Shown here piece after piece: positions 1-7,125 of a stretch of DNA of 39,346 nt. The notes beneath the pieces are model-generated. The model had not been told where the DNA came from. It saw only the letters and a list, made by a program, of their open reading frames with translations, and did no database searches. The position numbers and the translations under genes are program-made. Origin of the DNA: an uncultured Actinomycetes bacterium (GTDB lineage: Bacteria > Actinomycetota > Acidimicrobiia > Acidimicrobiales > RAAP-2). The stretch covers positions 1 to 39,346 of the forward strand of contig CAINFA010000016.1 in NCBI GenBank assembly GCA_903847955.1. The letters are read 5' to 3'. Position 1 is the first letter of the stretch. Each line of letters opens with the position of its first letter.

Positions 1-98
1 ACCAGGTGCAGGTCGATGTAGAGCAGGTCAGGCTCACCCGGGGCGCGGTGGACGAGGTGCTGCTCCCACACCTTCTCGGCCATGGTCTTCGGGCTCAT
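1..98 (-). CDS. leuC: 3-isopropylmalate dehydratase large subunit, N-terminal fragment
   Basis: Too short for the ORF track. The reverse strand from an ATG at 98 reads [15 protein letters not shown] and then LLYIDLHLV, the characteristic N-terminus of LeuC, the Fe-S aconitase-family subunit that isomerises 2- to 3-isopropylmalate in leucine synthesis. The same enzyme can act on citramalate in the pyruvate route to isoleucine. The ATG overlaps the greA stop (ATGA), so the two genes are probably cotranscribed and translationally coupled. Only about 32 residues are visible; the rest lies left of the window. leuD would be expected further left but cannot be seen. Confidence 0.88.
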   Translation of the reverse strand, partial: MSPKTMAEKVWEQHLVHRAPGEPDLLYIDLHL

Positions 99-577
99 GT
101 CCGCACCGCCACGATCTGGACCTTCAAGGTGCCACCTGGCGCCTCGTAGCCGACGGTGTCGCCGCTGCGGTGGCCAGCCAGCGCCGCACCGAGGGGTGCG
201 GAGGGTGAGACCACCGAGATGTCGCCGGGACGCTCCTCAATGGAGCCGAAGAAGAAGTCTTGGGTGTCGTCCTCGTCGTCGCCCTCGTAGCGAATGGTCA
301 CGATGGTGCCTTCCTTGACGGTGCCATCGTGGTCCTCGTCGGCATCGACGATGACGGCGTGCTTGAGCATGGCCTGCAGCTGGCGAACGCGGGCTTCCAT
401 CTTGCCTTGGGCGTCCTTGGCGGCGTGGTAGTCGCCGTTTTCCTTGAGATCGCCAAGCGCCCGAGCTGCCTCGATGGCGTTGGCGATGTCGATGCGACCC
501 TTGGTGGTGAGCTCCACGAGCTCGGCCACGAGCCGGTCGTGGGTGGCTTGGGTCAACTTCTGGGGTTCGGCGTCCAC
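95..577 (-). CDS. greA: Transcription elongation factor GreA
   Basis: 160 residues, the usual GreA length. GreA rescues backtracked RNA polymerase by stimulating transcript cleavage through the secondary channel. The N-terminal coiled coil carries [15 protein letters not shown], the family's tip motif, with the two acidic residues (D and E of DLxEN) kept. The C-terminal FKBP-like domain ends in [17 protein letters not shown] choose the GTG at 577 over the track's ATG at 685 because AGGAG lies 5 nt upstream, the homologous region begins there, and the extra 36 residues resemble no GreA. It overlaps leuC by ATGA. That neighbour is unusual for greA and suggests its expression is tied to leucine synthesis. 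Confidence 0.93.
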   Translation of the reverse strand: MDAEPQKLTQATHDRLVAELVELTTKGRIDIANAIEAARALGDLKENGDYHAAKDAQGKMEARVRQLQAMLKHAVIVDADEDHDGTVKEGTIVTIRYEGDDEDDTQDFFFGSIEERPGDISVVSPSAPLGAALAGHRSGDTVGYEAPGGTLKVQIVAVRT

Positions 578-605
578 GGGCACTCCTGATCCGAGGTGGT
601 CCACA

Positions 606-611
606 AATCTA
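606..611 (-). promoter_or_regulatory. Candidate -10 box of greA-leuC
   Basis: The reverse strand reads TAGATT, 28 nt before the greA GTG, fitting the actinobacterial TANNNT -10. The implied short 5' UTR includes the AGGAG ribosome-binding site. No good -35 box is visible. Confidence 0.4.
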
Positions 612-678
612 CCGTGGAGGACCCTCGTGCTCCGTCGTGTACTTGACCATGCCAGCGGCGGCTTGGGAGAGTGGAACA

Positions 679-717
679 ATGACATCGAGCCAAGCCGCGG
701 TAGGTCGACGTCGCTAG
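679..717 (+). CDS. Possible 12-codon leader ORF upstream of leuB
   Basis: ATG ... TAG encodes MTSSQAAVGRRR and has a GGGAGA ribosome-binding site 8 nt upstream. It lies in the leuB leader, before a strong stem-loop at 745-764, an arrangement like that of an attenuator. It has no leucine, isoleucine or valine run (one valine only), so classic branched-chain attenuation is not supported. It may be chance. Too short for the ORF track. Confidence 0.25.
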   Translation: MTSSQAAVGRRR

Positions 718-744
718 GAGCCAGGATTTCCCTGCGCGCCTACC

Positions 745-764
745 AGCCGCCCCTCGGGGCGGCT
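745..764 (+). terminator. Stem-loop in leuB leader
   Basis: AGCCGCCC-CTCG-GGGCGGCT is a perfect 8-bp GC-rich hairpin with a 4-nt loop, 46 nt before the leuB start. No T-tract follows directly (TCTCGCATTCTG). It could be an attenuator or terminator in the leuB leader, or an mRNA-stabilising structure. Confidence 0.4.
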
Positions 765-810
765 CTCGCATTCTGGGACCTGCTCCTTGGTTCCCACAGA
801 TCGGAGCACA

Positions 811-1845
811 GTGACAGCAGCAGTGCACAAGGTGGCCGTCATCGGCGGTGATGGGATCGGTCCTGAGGTGACCGCCGAGGCCCTGCGGGTGGTGCGCGCC
901 GCAGGCGTGGCACTCGACACCACCGAGTTCGACCTCGGTGCGGCTCGCTACCTGCACGATGGCGAGGTGCTCTCCGAGGACACCTTGGCCGAGCTTCGAG
1001 GCTTCGACGCCATCTTGCTCGGCGCCATTGGGCCAGCGCTCGGCGACACGAGGATCCCAGGAGGCACCTTGGAGCGGGGTCTCTTGCTCCGCCTCCGGTT
1101 CGCACTCGACCTCTACATCAACCTCCGCCCCTTCACCGGTGCGCCTGGATCCATCGCCCAAGGTGCGGACTTCGTGGTGATTCGTGAGAACACCGAGGGC
1201 ACCTACGCCGGTGAGGGTGGGTTCCTCCGCAAGGGCACCCCTCACGAGGTGGCCACCCAAGGTTCGGTGAACACCCGCTTTGGGGTCGAGCGCTGCGTCC
1301 GGTTCGCCTTCGAGCTGGCGAGCCGCCGGCCCGCCAAGCACCTCACCCTCGTGCACAAGACCAACGTCTTGACCTTCTCTGGTGACCTCTGGCAGCGGAC
1401 CGTCGATGCGGTTCGAGCCGAGTTCCCAGAGGTGGAGGTGGACTACAACCACGTCGACGCAGCCTGCATCTACCTCGTCGAGCGGCCCAGCCGCTACGAC
1501 GTCATCGTCACCGACAACCTCTTCGGTGACATCCTCACCGACCTGGCCGGCGCAGTCTCGGGTGGCATCGGCTACGCCGCGTCAGCCAACTTGAACCCCT
1601 CGAAGACGGGACCGAGCCTGTTCGAGCCCGTGCACGGTGCGGCCCACGACATCGCTGGCCAAGCCATCGCCAACCCCTTGGCTGCCATCTCCTCGGCCGC
1701 ACTCATGGTCGAGGACCTCGGGCTCTCAGACGCCGCCGCACGGATCTCCGCTGCGGTCACCGTAGAGATCGCCTCCACCCAACCCAATCAAGCTCGCCGG
1801 TCGACCGCTGCGGTCGCCGACGCCGTCATTGAAAGGCTCCGCTGA
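811..1845 (+). CDS. leuB: 3-isopropylmalate dehydrogenase
   Basis: 344 residues. An NAD-dependent beta-decarboxylating dehydrogenase converting 3-isopropylmalate to 2-oxoisocaproate in leucine synthesis. Seen in order: N-terminal [31 protein letters not shown] (catalytic Lys region), [20 protein letters not shown] (metal-binding Asp residues) and [19 protein letters not shown] (NAD-binding segment). The order and wording match actinobacterial LeuB. The track starts at a TTG at 787; the GTG at 811 has GGAG 4 nt upstream and gives the usual N-terminus. A GTG at 823 is also possible. It shares one base with ilvE (TGATG). Next to cimA, it probably also acts on the methylmalate intermediate of the citramalate route. 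Confidence 0.93.
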   Translation: MTAAVHKVAVIGGDGIGPEVTAEALRVVRAAGVALDTTEFDLGAARYLHDGEVLSEDTLAELRGFDAILLGAIGPALGDTRIPGGTLERGLLLRLRFALDLYINLRPFTGAPGSIAQGADFVVIRENTEGTYAGEGGFLRKGTPHEVATQGSVNTRFGVERCVRFAFELASRRPAKHLTLVHKTNVLTFSGDLWQRTVDAVRAEFPEVEVDYNHVDAACIYLVERPSRYDVIVTDNLFGDILTDLAGAVSGGIGYAASANLNPSKTGPSLFEPVHGAAHDIAGQAIANPLAAISSAALMVEDLGLSDAAARISAAVTVEIASTQPNQARRSTAAVADAVIERLR

Positions 1846-2771
1846 TGCCGCTGACCCCCACCACTGCGATCTGGATGGATGGCGAGTTCGTCGCCTGGGA
1901 TGACGCCAAGGTGCACGTGCTCAGCCACACCATGCACTACGGCTCAGGTGCCTTCGAGGGCATCAGGGCGTACAAGACCTCTCGAGGTCCTGCCATCTTC
2001 CGTCTCGAGGAGCACATCGTTCGCCTCTTCAACTCGGCGAAGATCTTCATGATCGACATCCCCTTCACGGTCGAGGAGCTGATGGAGGCCACGAGCGAGA
2101 CGGTGCGCCGGAACGACATGGCTGAGGGGTGCTACATCCGTCCCCTCGTCTACCTCGGGTACGGCGAGATGGGGCTGAACCCATTGCCCTGCCCGGTCAA
2201 CGTGGCCATTGCGGTCTGGCCCTGGGGTGCGTACTTGGGCGAGGACGGCCTCAACCACGGCATCAACCTCAAGATCTCCTCATGGGTGCGCCACAACCCG
2301 AACTCCATGCCCACTGCTGCCAAGGGGGTGGGGATGTACGTCAACTCCTCGCTGGCCAAGATCGAAGCCATCAAGGCCGGCTACGACGAGGCAGTGCTGT
2401 TGGCGGAGGACGGCCAAGTCTCAGAGTGCACCGGTGAGAACCTCTTCGTGGTGCGCAATGGCGTGATCTACACCCCTGACAGCTCAGGCGCCGGCGCGCT
2501 GGAGGGCATCACCCAAGACACGGTGACCACCATCGCCCACGACCTCGGCTACGAGGTCCGTGAGACCACCTTGGTGCGCACCGACCTCTACACCGCAGAT
2601 GAGGCCTTCCTGACCGGGACGGCGGCGGAGGTGGTGCCGGTGCGCAGCGTCGACGACCGGATCGTCGGCACGGGCACCCCAGGTCCCCTCACCTCGGCCA
2701 TCCAGCAGCACTACTTCGCCGCGGTCCGAGGCGAGCTCCCCCAGTATGAGCACTGGCTCACCGTTGTCTGA
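1845..2771 (+). CDS. ilvE: Branched-chain amino acid aminotransferase
   Basis: 308 residues, a fold-type IV PLP aminotransferase that reversibly transfers amino groups between glutamate and the 2-oxo acids of leucine, isoleucine and valine. [14 protein letters not shown] lies near residue 30, the PLP lysine is in [10 protein letters not shown] (Lys160), and the cofactor-binding region [11 protein letters not shown] and [10 protein letters not shown] follow; all are typical of IlvE, as is the length. The ATG overlaps the leuB TGA by one base, so translation is coupled. The 3' end overlaps cimA by 26 nt. It can carry out the last step of both leucine synthesis and citramalate-derived isoleucine synthesis. 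Confidence 0.94.
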   Translation: MPLTPTTAIWMDGEFVAWDDAKVHVLSHTMHYGSGAFEGIRAYKTSRGPAIFRLEEHIVRLFNSAKIFMIDIPFTVEELMEATSETVRRNDMAEGCYIRPLVYLGYGEMGLNPLPCPVNVAIAVWPWGAYLGEDGLNHGINLKISSWVRHNPNSMPTAAKGVGMYVNSSLAKIEAIKAGYDEAVLLAEDGQVSECTGENLFVVRNGVIYTPDSSGAGALEGITQDTVTTIAHDLGYEVRETTLVRTDLYTADEAFLTGTAAEVVPVRSVDDRIVGTGTPGPLTSAIQQHYFAAVRGELPQYEHWLTVV

Positions 2772-4425
2772 GGTGGGTCCGGGAGGCTGGCACCGCCACG
2801 GAGGCCACGTCCATCGTCACGACAGCCACGGGTTTGAGCTCCCGCTCTTGCCGACAGCAGTCGACATCTTCGACACCACCTTGCGCGATGGCTCCCAGCA
2901 GGAGGGCATCTCGCTCTCGGTGGAGGACAAGGTCAAGGTGGCCGAGCAACTCGACCACTTAGGCATCACCTACATCGAGGGCGGCTGGCCCGGGGCCAAC
3001 CCCAAGGACTCCGAGTTCTTCGCCCGCGCCCACCGAGAGCTGCGGCTGTCGACCTCCACCTTGGTGGCCTTCGGCTCCACCCGGCGAGCTGGGATCACGG
3101 CCGAGGCAGACGAGGGCCTGCGGACCTTGGTCGAGGCCAACACTCCTGTGGTCTGCATCGTCGCCAAGGCGTGGGACCGCCACGTCGACGAAGCGCTGCG
3201 AACCTCCCACGACGAGGCCATCAGGATGGTGGCGGACTCGGTCGCCTTCTTGCGAGCCAACGACAAGCGGGTGTTCCTCGACGCCGAGCACTTCTTCGAT
3301 GGGGACCGCCACAACTCGAGCTTCGCCCGGGCCGTGCTGCGGGCGGCCGAAGAGGCCGGTGCTGAAGCGCTCGTGCTGTGCGACACCAACGGTGGCACCC
3401 TGCCGGACCAGCTGGCAGCGGTGGTGGCTGACGTGGTGGCGAGCACCTCCATTGGGATCGGCATCCACTGCCACAACGACGCCGGGGTAGCGGTGGCGAA
3501 CTCCTTGGCGGCCGTGGGGGCTGGCGCCACCCAAGTCCAAGGCTGCGTGAACGGCTACGGCGAGCGAGCGGGGAACACCGACCTGTCTGCCGCTATCGCC
3601 AACCTCTCGCTCAAGCTCAACATCACCACGGTGCCCGCCGAGCGGCTCGAGCGCCTGACCTCGGTGAGCCACCACATCGCCGAGCTGGTCAACCTGCCAC
3701 CCAATCCTCAGCAGCCCTACGTCGGGGCATCGGTCTTCGCCCACAAAGGCGGGCTCCACGCCTCGGCGGTGGCCCGACGCCGCGACCTCTACGAGCACAT
3801 CTCCCCCTCGCTGGTGGGCAACGCCATGCGAGTGGTGGTCTCTGAGATGGCGGGTCGCTCGACGCTGCAGATCAAGGCCGAGGAGCTGGGGCTCGAGCTC
3901 GACCCCTCCATCGTGGGGGGCATCTTGGAGGACCTCAAGCAGCTGGAGTACGAGGGCTACCACTTCGAGGTGGCCGATGGCTCCCTCGAGCTCTTGCTCC
4001 GGCGTGCGACGGGGTGGACGCCGACGTTCTTCGAGGTGGAGTCCTTCCGGGTCATCACTGACCACCACGAGCAGCTGCGAGGCGGCGACCTCTCCACCGA
4101 GGCCACGGTCAAGGTGCTCATCGCCGGTGAGCGCAAGGTCTCCACGGCCGAAGGCAATGGCCCGGTCAACGCACTCGACTCGGCCTTGCGAGGCGCGATC
4201 GCCGACGTCTACCCCGCCCTCCACCAGGTGAAGCTCCAGGACTACCGGGTGCGCGTGCTCGATGCGGGCAAGGGCACCGAAGCGGTCACCCGAGTGCTCA
4301 TCGACTCGGCGAACCCTGCTCGCACCTGGACCACCATTGGGGTCTCGGAGAACATCATCGAGGCCTCCTGGCAGGCCTTGTACGACTCGATCATCTACGC
4401 ACTGGTGCACGCCGAGGACCGCTGA
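2746..4425 (+). CDS. cimA: (R)-citramalate synthase
   Basis: 559 residues. Condenses acetyl-CoA with pyruvate to citramalate, the first step of the threonine-independent isoleucine route. The catalytic HMGL/TIM-barrel domain has DTTLRDGSQQEGIS (residues 43-56), YIEGGWPGANPKDSEFF (diagnostic of CimA rather than LeuA), LCDTNGGTLP, GIHCHNDAGVAVANS (metal-binding His) and GYGERAGNTDL. The C-terminal LeuA-type dimer domain (about 430-559) is present, so allosteric control, probably by isoleucine, is expected. The start overlaps ilvE by 26 nt. A GTG at 2773 is an alternative. Either start leaves a His-rich extension (HRHGGHVHRHDSH) before the catalytic domain, which the family usually lacks. Confidence 0.92.
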   Translation: MSTGSPLSEVGPGGWHRHGGHVHRHDSHGFELPLLPTAVDIFDTTLRDGSQQEGISLSVEDKVKVAEQLDHLGITYIEGGWPGANPKDSEFFARAHRELRLSTSTLVAFGSTRRAGITAEADEGLRTLVEANTPVVCIVAKAWDRHVDEALRTSHDEAIRMVADSVAFLRANDKRVFLDAEHFFDGDRHNSSFARAVLRAAEEAGAEALVLCDTNGGTLPDQLAAVVADVVASTSIGIGIHCHNDAGVAVANSLAAVGAGATQVQGCVNGYGERAGNTDLSAAIANLSLKLNITTVPAERLERLTSVSHHIAELVNLPPNPQQPYVGASVFAHKGGLHASAVARRRDLYEHISPSLVGNAMRVVVSEMAGRSTLQIKAEELGLELDPSIVGGILEDLKQLEYEGYHFEVADGSLELLLRRATGWTPTFFEVESFRVITDHHEQLRGGDLSTEATVKVLIAGERKVSTAEGNGPVNALDSALRGAIADVYPALHQVKLQDYRVRVLDAGKGTEAVTRVLIDSANPARTWTTIGVSENIIEASWQALYDSIIYALVHAEDR

Positions 4426-4455
4426 GGTTCCTCGGGGGCAGTGGTGCCCGGTTGC

Positions 4456-4461
4456 TAGGGT
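4456..4461 (+). promoter_or_regulatory. -10 box of a likely leaderless gene
   Basis: TAGGGT lies 7 nt before the ATG at 4469, with no usable ribosome-binding site between them, which fits a leaderless transcript. No -35 box is evident. Confidence 0.45.
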
Positions 4462-4468
4462 GAAGAAA

Positions 4469-4975
4469 ATGACCCAGCCCACCTTCGTCCCGCACCAGCC
4501 GACCACCACCGGTACCGCCGCCTACCGTCTGGCAGTGCCTGAGGCATGGTCGGCCGACCGCCCGGCCGAGTTGGTCCCGGCCGCCAAGATCGACGTCGCC
4601 TCGAACGGCAAGCCCGGTCCCAACCAAGGCTACGCCCTGACCTTGGCCCACCGGCTGCACGATCGTCTGGTGCTGACGAGCGGTGAGCACGGCCACGACG
4701 TCGAGGTGGGAGCAGCACTCATCGCCTGTCGCCGGGCCTCGATGTTCGGACGAGCCCCCTCGATCTACGACGTCACCATGGCCCTCGAGCTCTTCGGCTT
4801 CTTGGACGAGGCTCCCGCAGAGCTGGTCGCCCACCGCAAGCCCTTGTTCAGCTCGCTTGGGCACAGCTACGTGGCCCAGCGGCAGTTGGTGGACTCCATC
4901 CCTGAGGCGACGCTGCGTGGCACCCCTGCAGCAGCTCGTGACCTCGATTGGCGCGAGGCGCTCGGGATCAGCTGA
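4469..4975 (+). CDS. Hypothetical protein, 168 aa
   Basis: I do not recognise this protein. It looks genuinely coding: it has balanced composition, sits in a gap between real genes, and has a promoter-like TAGGGT directly before the start. The track's longer start at 4262 lies inside cimA and is rejected. Visible traits are a soluble, mixed alpha/beta composition, no signal peptide, no membrane segment, and His-containing stretches (LAHRLHDR, SGEHGHDVEVG, SSLGHSYVAQ). It follows the cimA stop by 43 nt on the same strand, so it may be partly read from the leuB operon as well as from its own promoter. It is convergent with the next gene (9 nt between stops). No function is assigned. Confidence 0.7.
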   Translation: MTQPTFVPHQPTTTGTAAYRLAVPEAWSADRPAELVPAAKIDVASNGKPGPNQGYALTLAHRLHDRLVLTSGEHGHDVEVGAALIACRRASMFGRAPSIYDVTMALELFGFLDEAPAELVAHRKPLFSSLGHSYVAQRQLVDSIPEATLRGTPAAARDLDWREALGIS

Positions 4976-4984
4976 TCGCTGCGC

Positions 4985-5836
4985 TCACTGCAGTGCGCCG
5001 ACCAAGGCATCGGCCACGATGACCTTGGCGAAGGGTCGGGCAAGTTCCCGCAGCTCCTCGCACCCCTGTGCGCCAATGGCCTCGTAGGGGCGCGAGGCCA
5101 AGACGTCGGTGAGGTCCTCGATCTGCTGGCGGAGGGCAAGGCCGGTCTCGGTGAGCCGGAGGGGCTCGAGGTCAACGAGGCCATCGGCGGCCAATCGTTC
5201 GGCTGTTGCCTCCCACTCCTCCTGTGACCAGCCCCTCGTGGCCTTGAGCGCCCCGGCGCTCACCTCGCCGCTGGCGGCATGGAGCACGAGCGCCTCAACG
5301 CCACTGCGCTGGTGGGTGACGAGAGCGGCGATGTGGCCGTCTCCCCGGTACTCACGCAGCAAGGTCTGGGCCCAGAACAGCCGCAGGTGCGGCGCCTCGG
5401 GCCACGACAAGGTGCAGTGCGCAGCGAACAGGGGTCGGCCATCGAGGTCCTCGGCAGCAGCCATGGCGGCCGCCTCGGCCAGCGCAGCGCAGCGGGCAAG
5501 GGCGGGGTCATCGACGCCATCGCCGAGCATTCGACGCAGGGCGGCGTCAGCCACCTCGAGCCGAGCTGCTTGGATCTGCGATGGGCTGGCGTGCTGCCAC
5601 GCCTGGGGGATGCACTGACGGACCAAGGTGGGGGAGAAGTTGTAGAAGGTGGCGATGACCACCTCTGCGGACGCGGCCCCAAAGCCAGCGGCCCGAGGGG
5701 CGAAGTAGCCGGCTTGGCCTTCGAGACCGAGGGTGCCGTAGGTGGCAGGTCCCTCGGGAACGAAGTAGATCATGGCGTGGAACGGCTCGACCGTCCGCCA
5801 CGTCTTGCGGGCGAGGGAGGGGGTGATGGTGGTCAT
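4985..5836 (-). CDS. SCO6745/SalK-family protein with winged-helix-like region
   Basis: 283 residues. Resembles the actinobacterial SCO6745 family (related to SalK): an N-terminal part with ARKTWRTVEPFHAMIYFVPE, a middle section with FYNFSP and AAHCTLSWPEAPHLRLFWAQTLLREYRGDGH, and a C-terminal MarR-like winged helix with GWSQEEWEATAERLAADGLV and LRLTETGLALR. The biochemical role of the family is not settled, and regulatory or ligand-binding roles are both possible. The start is preceded by TAGGTT and 6 nt, so it is probably leaderless. It is divergent from the acyl-CoA dehydrogenase gene across 67 nt and might influence it, which is inference from position only. Confidence 0.75.
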   Translation of the reverse strand: MTTITPSLARKTWRTVEPFHAMIYFVPEGPATYGTLGLEGQAGYFAPRAAGFGAASAEVVIATFYNFSPTLVRQCIPQAWQHASPSQIQAARLEVADAALRRMLGDGVDDPALARCAALAEAAAMAAAEDLDGRPLFAAHCTLSWPEAPHLRLFWAQTLLREYRGDGHIAALVTHQRSGVEALVLHAASGEVSAGALKATRGWSQEEWEATAERLAADGLVDLEPLRLTETGLALRQQIEDLTDVLASRPYEAIGAQGCEELRELARPFAKVIVADALVGALQ

Positions 5837-5842
5837 GGGCGA

Positions 5843-5848
5843 AACCTA
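5843..5848 (-). promoter_or_regulatory. -10 box of SCO6745-family gene
   Basis: The reverse strand reads TAGGTT-TCGCCC-ATG: a TANNNT box exactly 6 nt before the start codon and no Shine-Dalgarno sequence, the pattern of a leaderless mRNA. Confidence 0.55.
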
Positions 5849-5891
5849 CCAATCGCCCACCCTGGGCGCTTCGACTCCGGGCTCGAGCGGC

Positions 5892-5897
5892 AAGAAT
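5892..5897 (+). promoter_or_regulatory. -10-like box of acyl-CoA dehydrogenase gene
   Basis: AAGAAT-GGAGTT-ATG keeps the 6-nt spacing of the other leaderless starts. GGAG is only 2 nt from the ATG, too close to serve as a normal ribosome-binding site. Confidence 0.4.
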
Positions 5898-5903
5898 GGA
5901 GTT

Positions 5904-7052
5904 ATGACCGACGCCGGATTCAACCTGAACGAGACCCAGCGGCAGTTCCGCGACATGATGCGGACCTTCGCTGACGAACGGATTGCTCCCAACGCCGAGC
6001 GCTACGACCGAGAGGCCAGCTACCCCTGGGACTCCTTCAACGCCTGCAAGGAGGCCGAGCTGTGTGGGCTCGGGATCCCCGAGGCCTACGGCGGCCAAGG
6101 CGCGGACATGGTGATTCAGGCCATCGCCACCGAGGAGATCTCCCGGCACTGCGCGTCCACCGCGGTGACCATGCTGATCTCCAAGCTCGGCATGCTGCCG
6201 GTGATGAACTTTGCCTCCGAAGAGCTCAAGGCCCACTACCTCCCCAAGATTGCCTCGGGTGAGTACCAGGGGAGCTACTGCCTCTCCGAGGCCGACGCGG
6301 GTTCCGACGTGGCGTCGATGCGCTGTCGGGCCGAGCGCGACGGGGACGACTACATCCTCACCGGCTCGAAGTACTGGATCACCAATGCGGGGATCTCCGA
6401 CACCTACACCGTCTTCGCCAAGACCGACCCCAACGGCGGCAGCCGGGGCATCAGCTGCTTCTTGGTCGAGAAGGACTGGGGCGTGCAGGTGCCCAAGTTG
6501 GAGGACAAGCTCGGCCTGCGAGCCAGCCCAACCGGCGAGGTGGTCTTCGACCACGTCCGTGTACCCAAGAGCCACCTGATTGGTGAAGAGGGGCAGGGCT
6601 TCACCATCGCCATGCACACCTTGGACCGCTCCCGCCCGACCATTGGGGCCCAGGCGGTGGGCATCGCCCAAGGTGCCATCGAGTACGCCGCGCAGTACAT
6701 GAAGGGCCGACATGCCTTCGGGGCGCCCATCGCTGAGCTCCAAGGACTGCGGTTCATGCTGGCGGACATGGCGATCCGGACCGAGGCCGCCAGGGCGCTC
6801 GTCTACCGGGCCTGTGCGATGGTCGACCACGACCCTGACGGCGAGCTCACCATGTTCGGCGCCATGGCGAAGTCCTTCGCCTCGGACACGGCGATGCAGG
6901 TGGCGATCGACGCCGTGCAGCTGCTCGGTGGCTACGGCTACACCAAGGACTTCCCCGTCGAGCGGTACCTCCGTGATGCCAAGATCACCCAGATCTACGA
7001 AGGCACGAACCAGGTGCAGCGCGTCGTGATCTCCAAGCGCTTACTCGGCTGA
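5904..7052 (+). CDS. Acyl-CoA dehydrogenase
   Basis: 382 residues, a flavoenzyme that introduces a trans-2 double bond into acyl-CoA. Seen: GLGIPEAYGGQGAD in the N-terminal helical domain, CLSEADAGSD and YWITNAG in the middle beta-domain (FAD and substrate contacts), and FGAPIAELQGLRFMLADMA, QLLGGYGYTKDFPVERYLRD and IYEGTNQVQR in the C-terminal domain. The Glu of YEGTNQ (about 366) is at the catalytic-base position of short- and branched-chain members. Substrate cannot be fixed from sequence. The ATG at 5904 is chosen because it matches the family N-terminus (FNLNETQRQFRDMMRTFADE). It precedes the PLP lyase and malyl-CoA genes, so acyl-CoA assimilation is a reasonable context. Confidence 0.93.
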   Translation: MTDAGFNLNETQRQFRDMMRTFADERIAPNAERYDREASYPWDSFNACKEAELCGLGIPEAYGGQGADMVIQAIATEEISRHCASTAVTMLISKLGMLPVMNFASEELKAHYLPKIASGEYQGSYCLSEADAGSDVASMRCRAERDGDDYILTGSKYWITNAGISDTYTVFAKTDPNGGSRGISCFLVEKDWGVQVPKLEDKLGLRASPTGEVVFDHVRVPKSHLIGEEGQGFTIAMHTLDRSRPTIGAQAVGIAQGAIEYAAQYMKGRHAFGAPIAELQGLRFMLADMAIRTEAARALVYRACAMVDHDPDGELTMFGAMAKSFASDTAMQVAIDAVQLLGGYGYTKDFPVERYLRDAKITQIYEGTNQVQRVVISKRLLG

Positions 7053-7085
7053 GCATCACCCAACCCACGCCGAGATCACGTCGAG

Positions 7086-7102
7086 GCTGGAACGGCTCCA
7101 GC
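7086..7102 (+). terminator. Weak inverted repeat after acyl-CoA dehydrogenase gene
   Basis: GCTGGA-ACGGC-TCCAGC, 6-bp stem, in the 73-nt gap before the PLP lyase gene. No T-run follows, so termination is uncertain. Confidence 0.2.
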
Positions 7103-7125
7103 ACCACTGCCGAGGAGGTCCACCC

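Noticed and set aside
95-685. Longer GreA beginning at 685
   Set aside because: The extra 36 residues are unlike GreA, and the GTG at 577 has a good ribosome-binding site.
82-851. Plus-strand ORFs at 82..318, 260..589 and 444..851
   Set aside because: Antisense shadows of greA and its leader; no motif and no ribosome-binding site.
2959-4509. 516-aa minus-strand ORF over cimA
   Set aside because: Antisense to cimA with its conserved motifs; no recognisable domain.
5547-6830. 427-aa minus-strand ORF over the acyl-CoA dehydrogenase gene
   Set aside because: Shadow of the acyl-CoA dehydrogenase gene; low-complexity composition and no domain.
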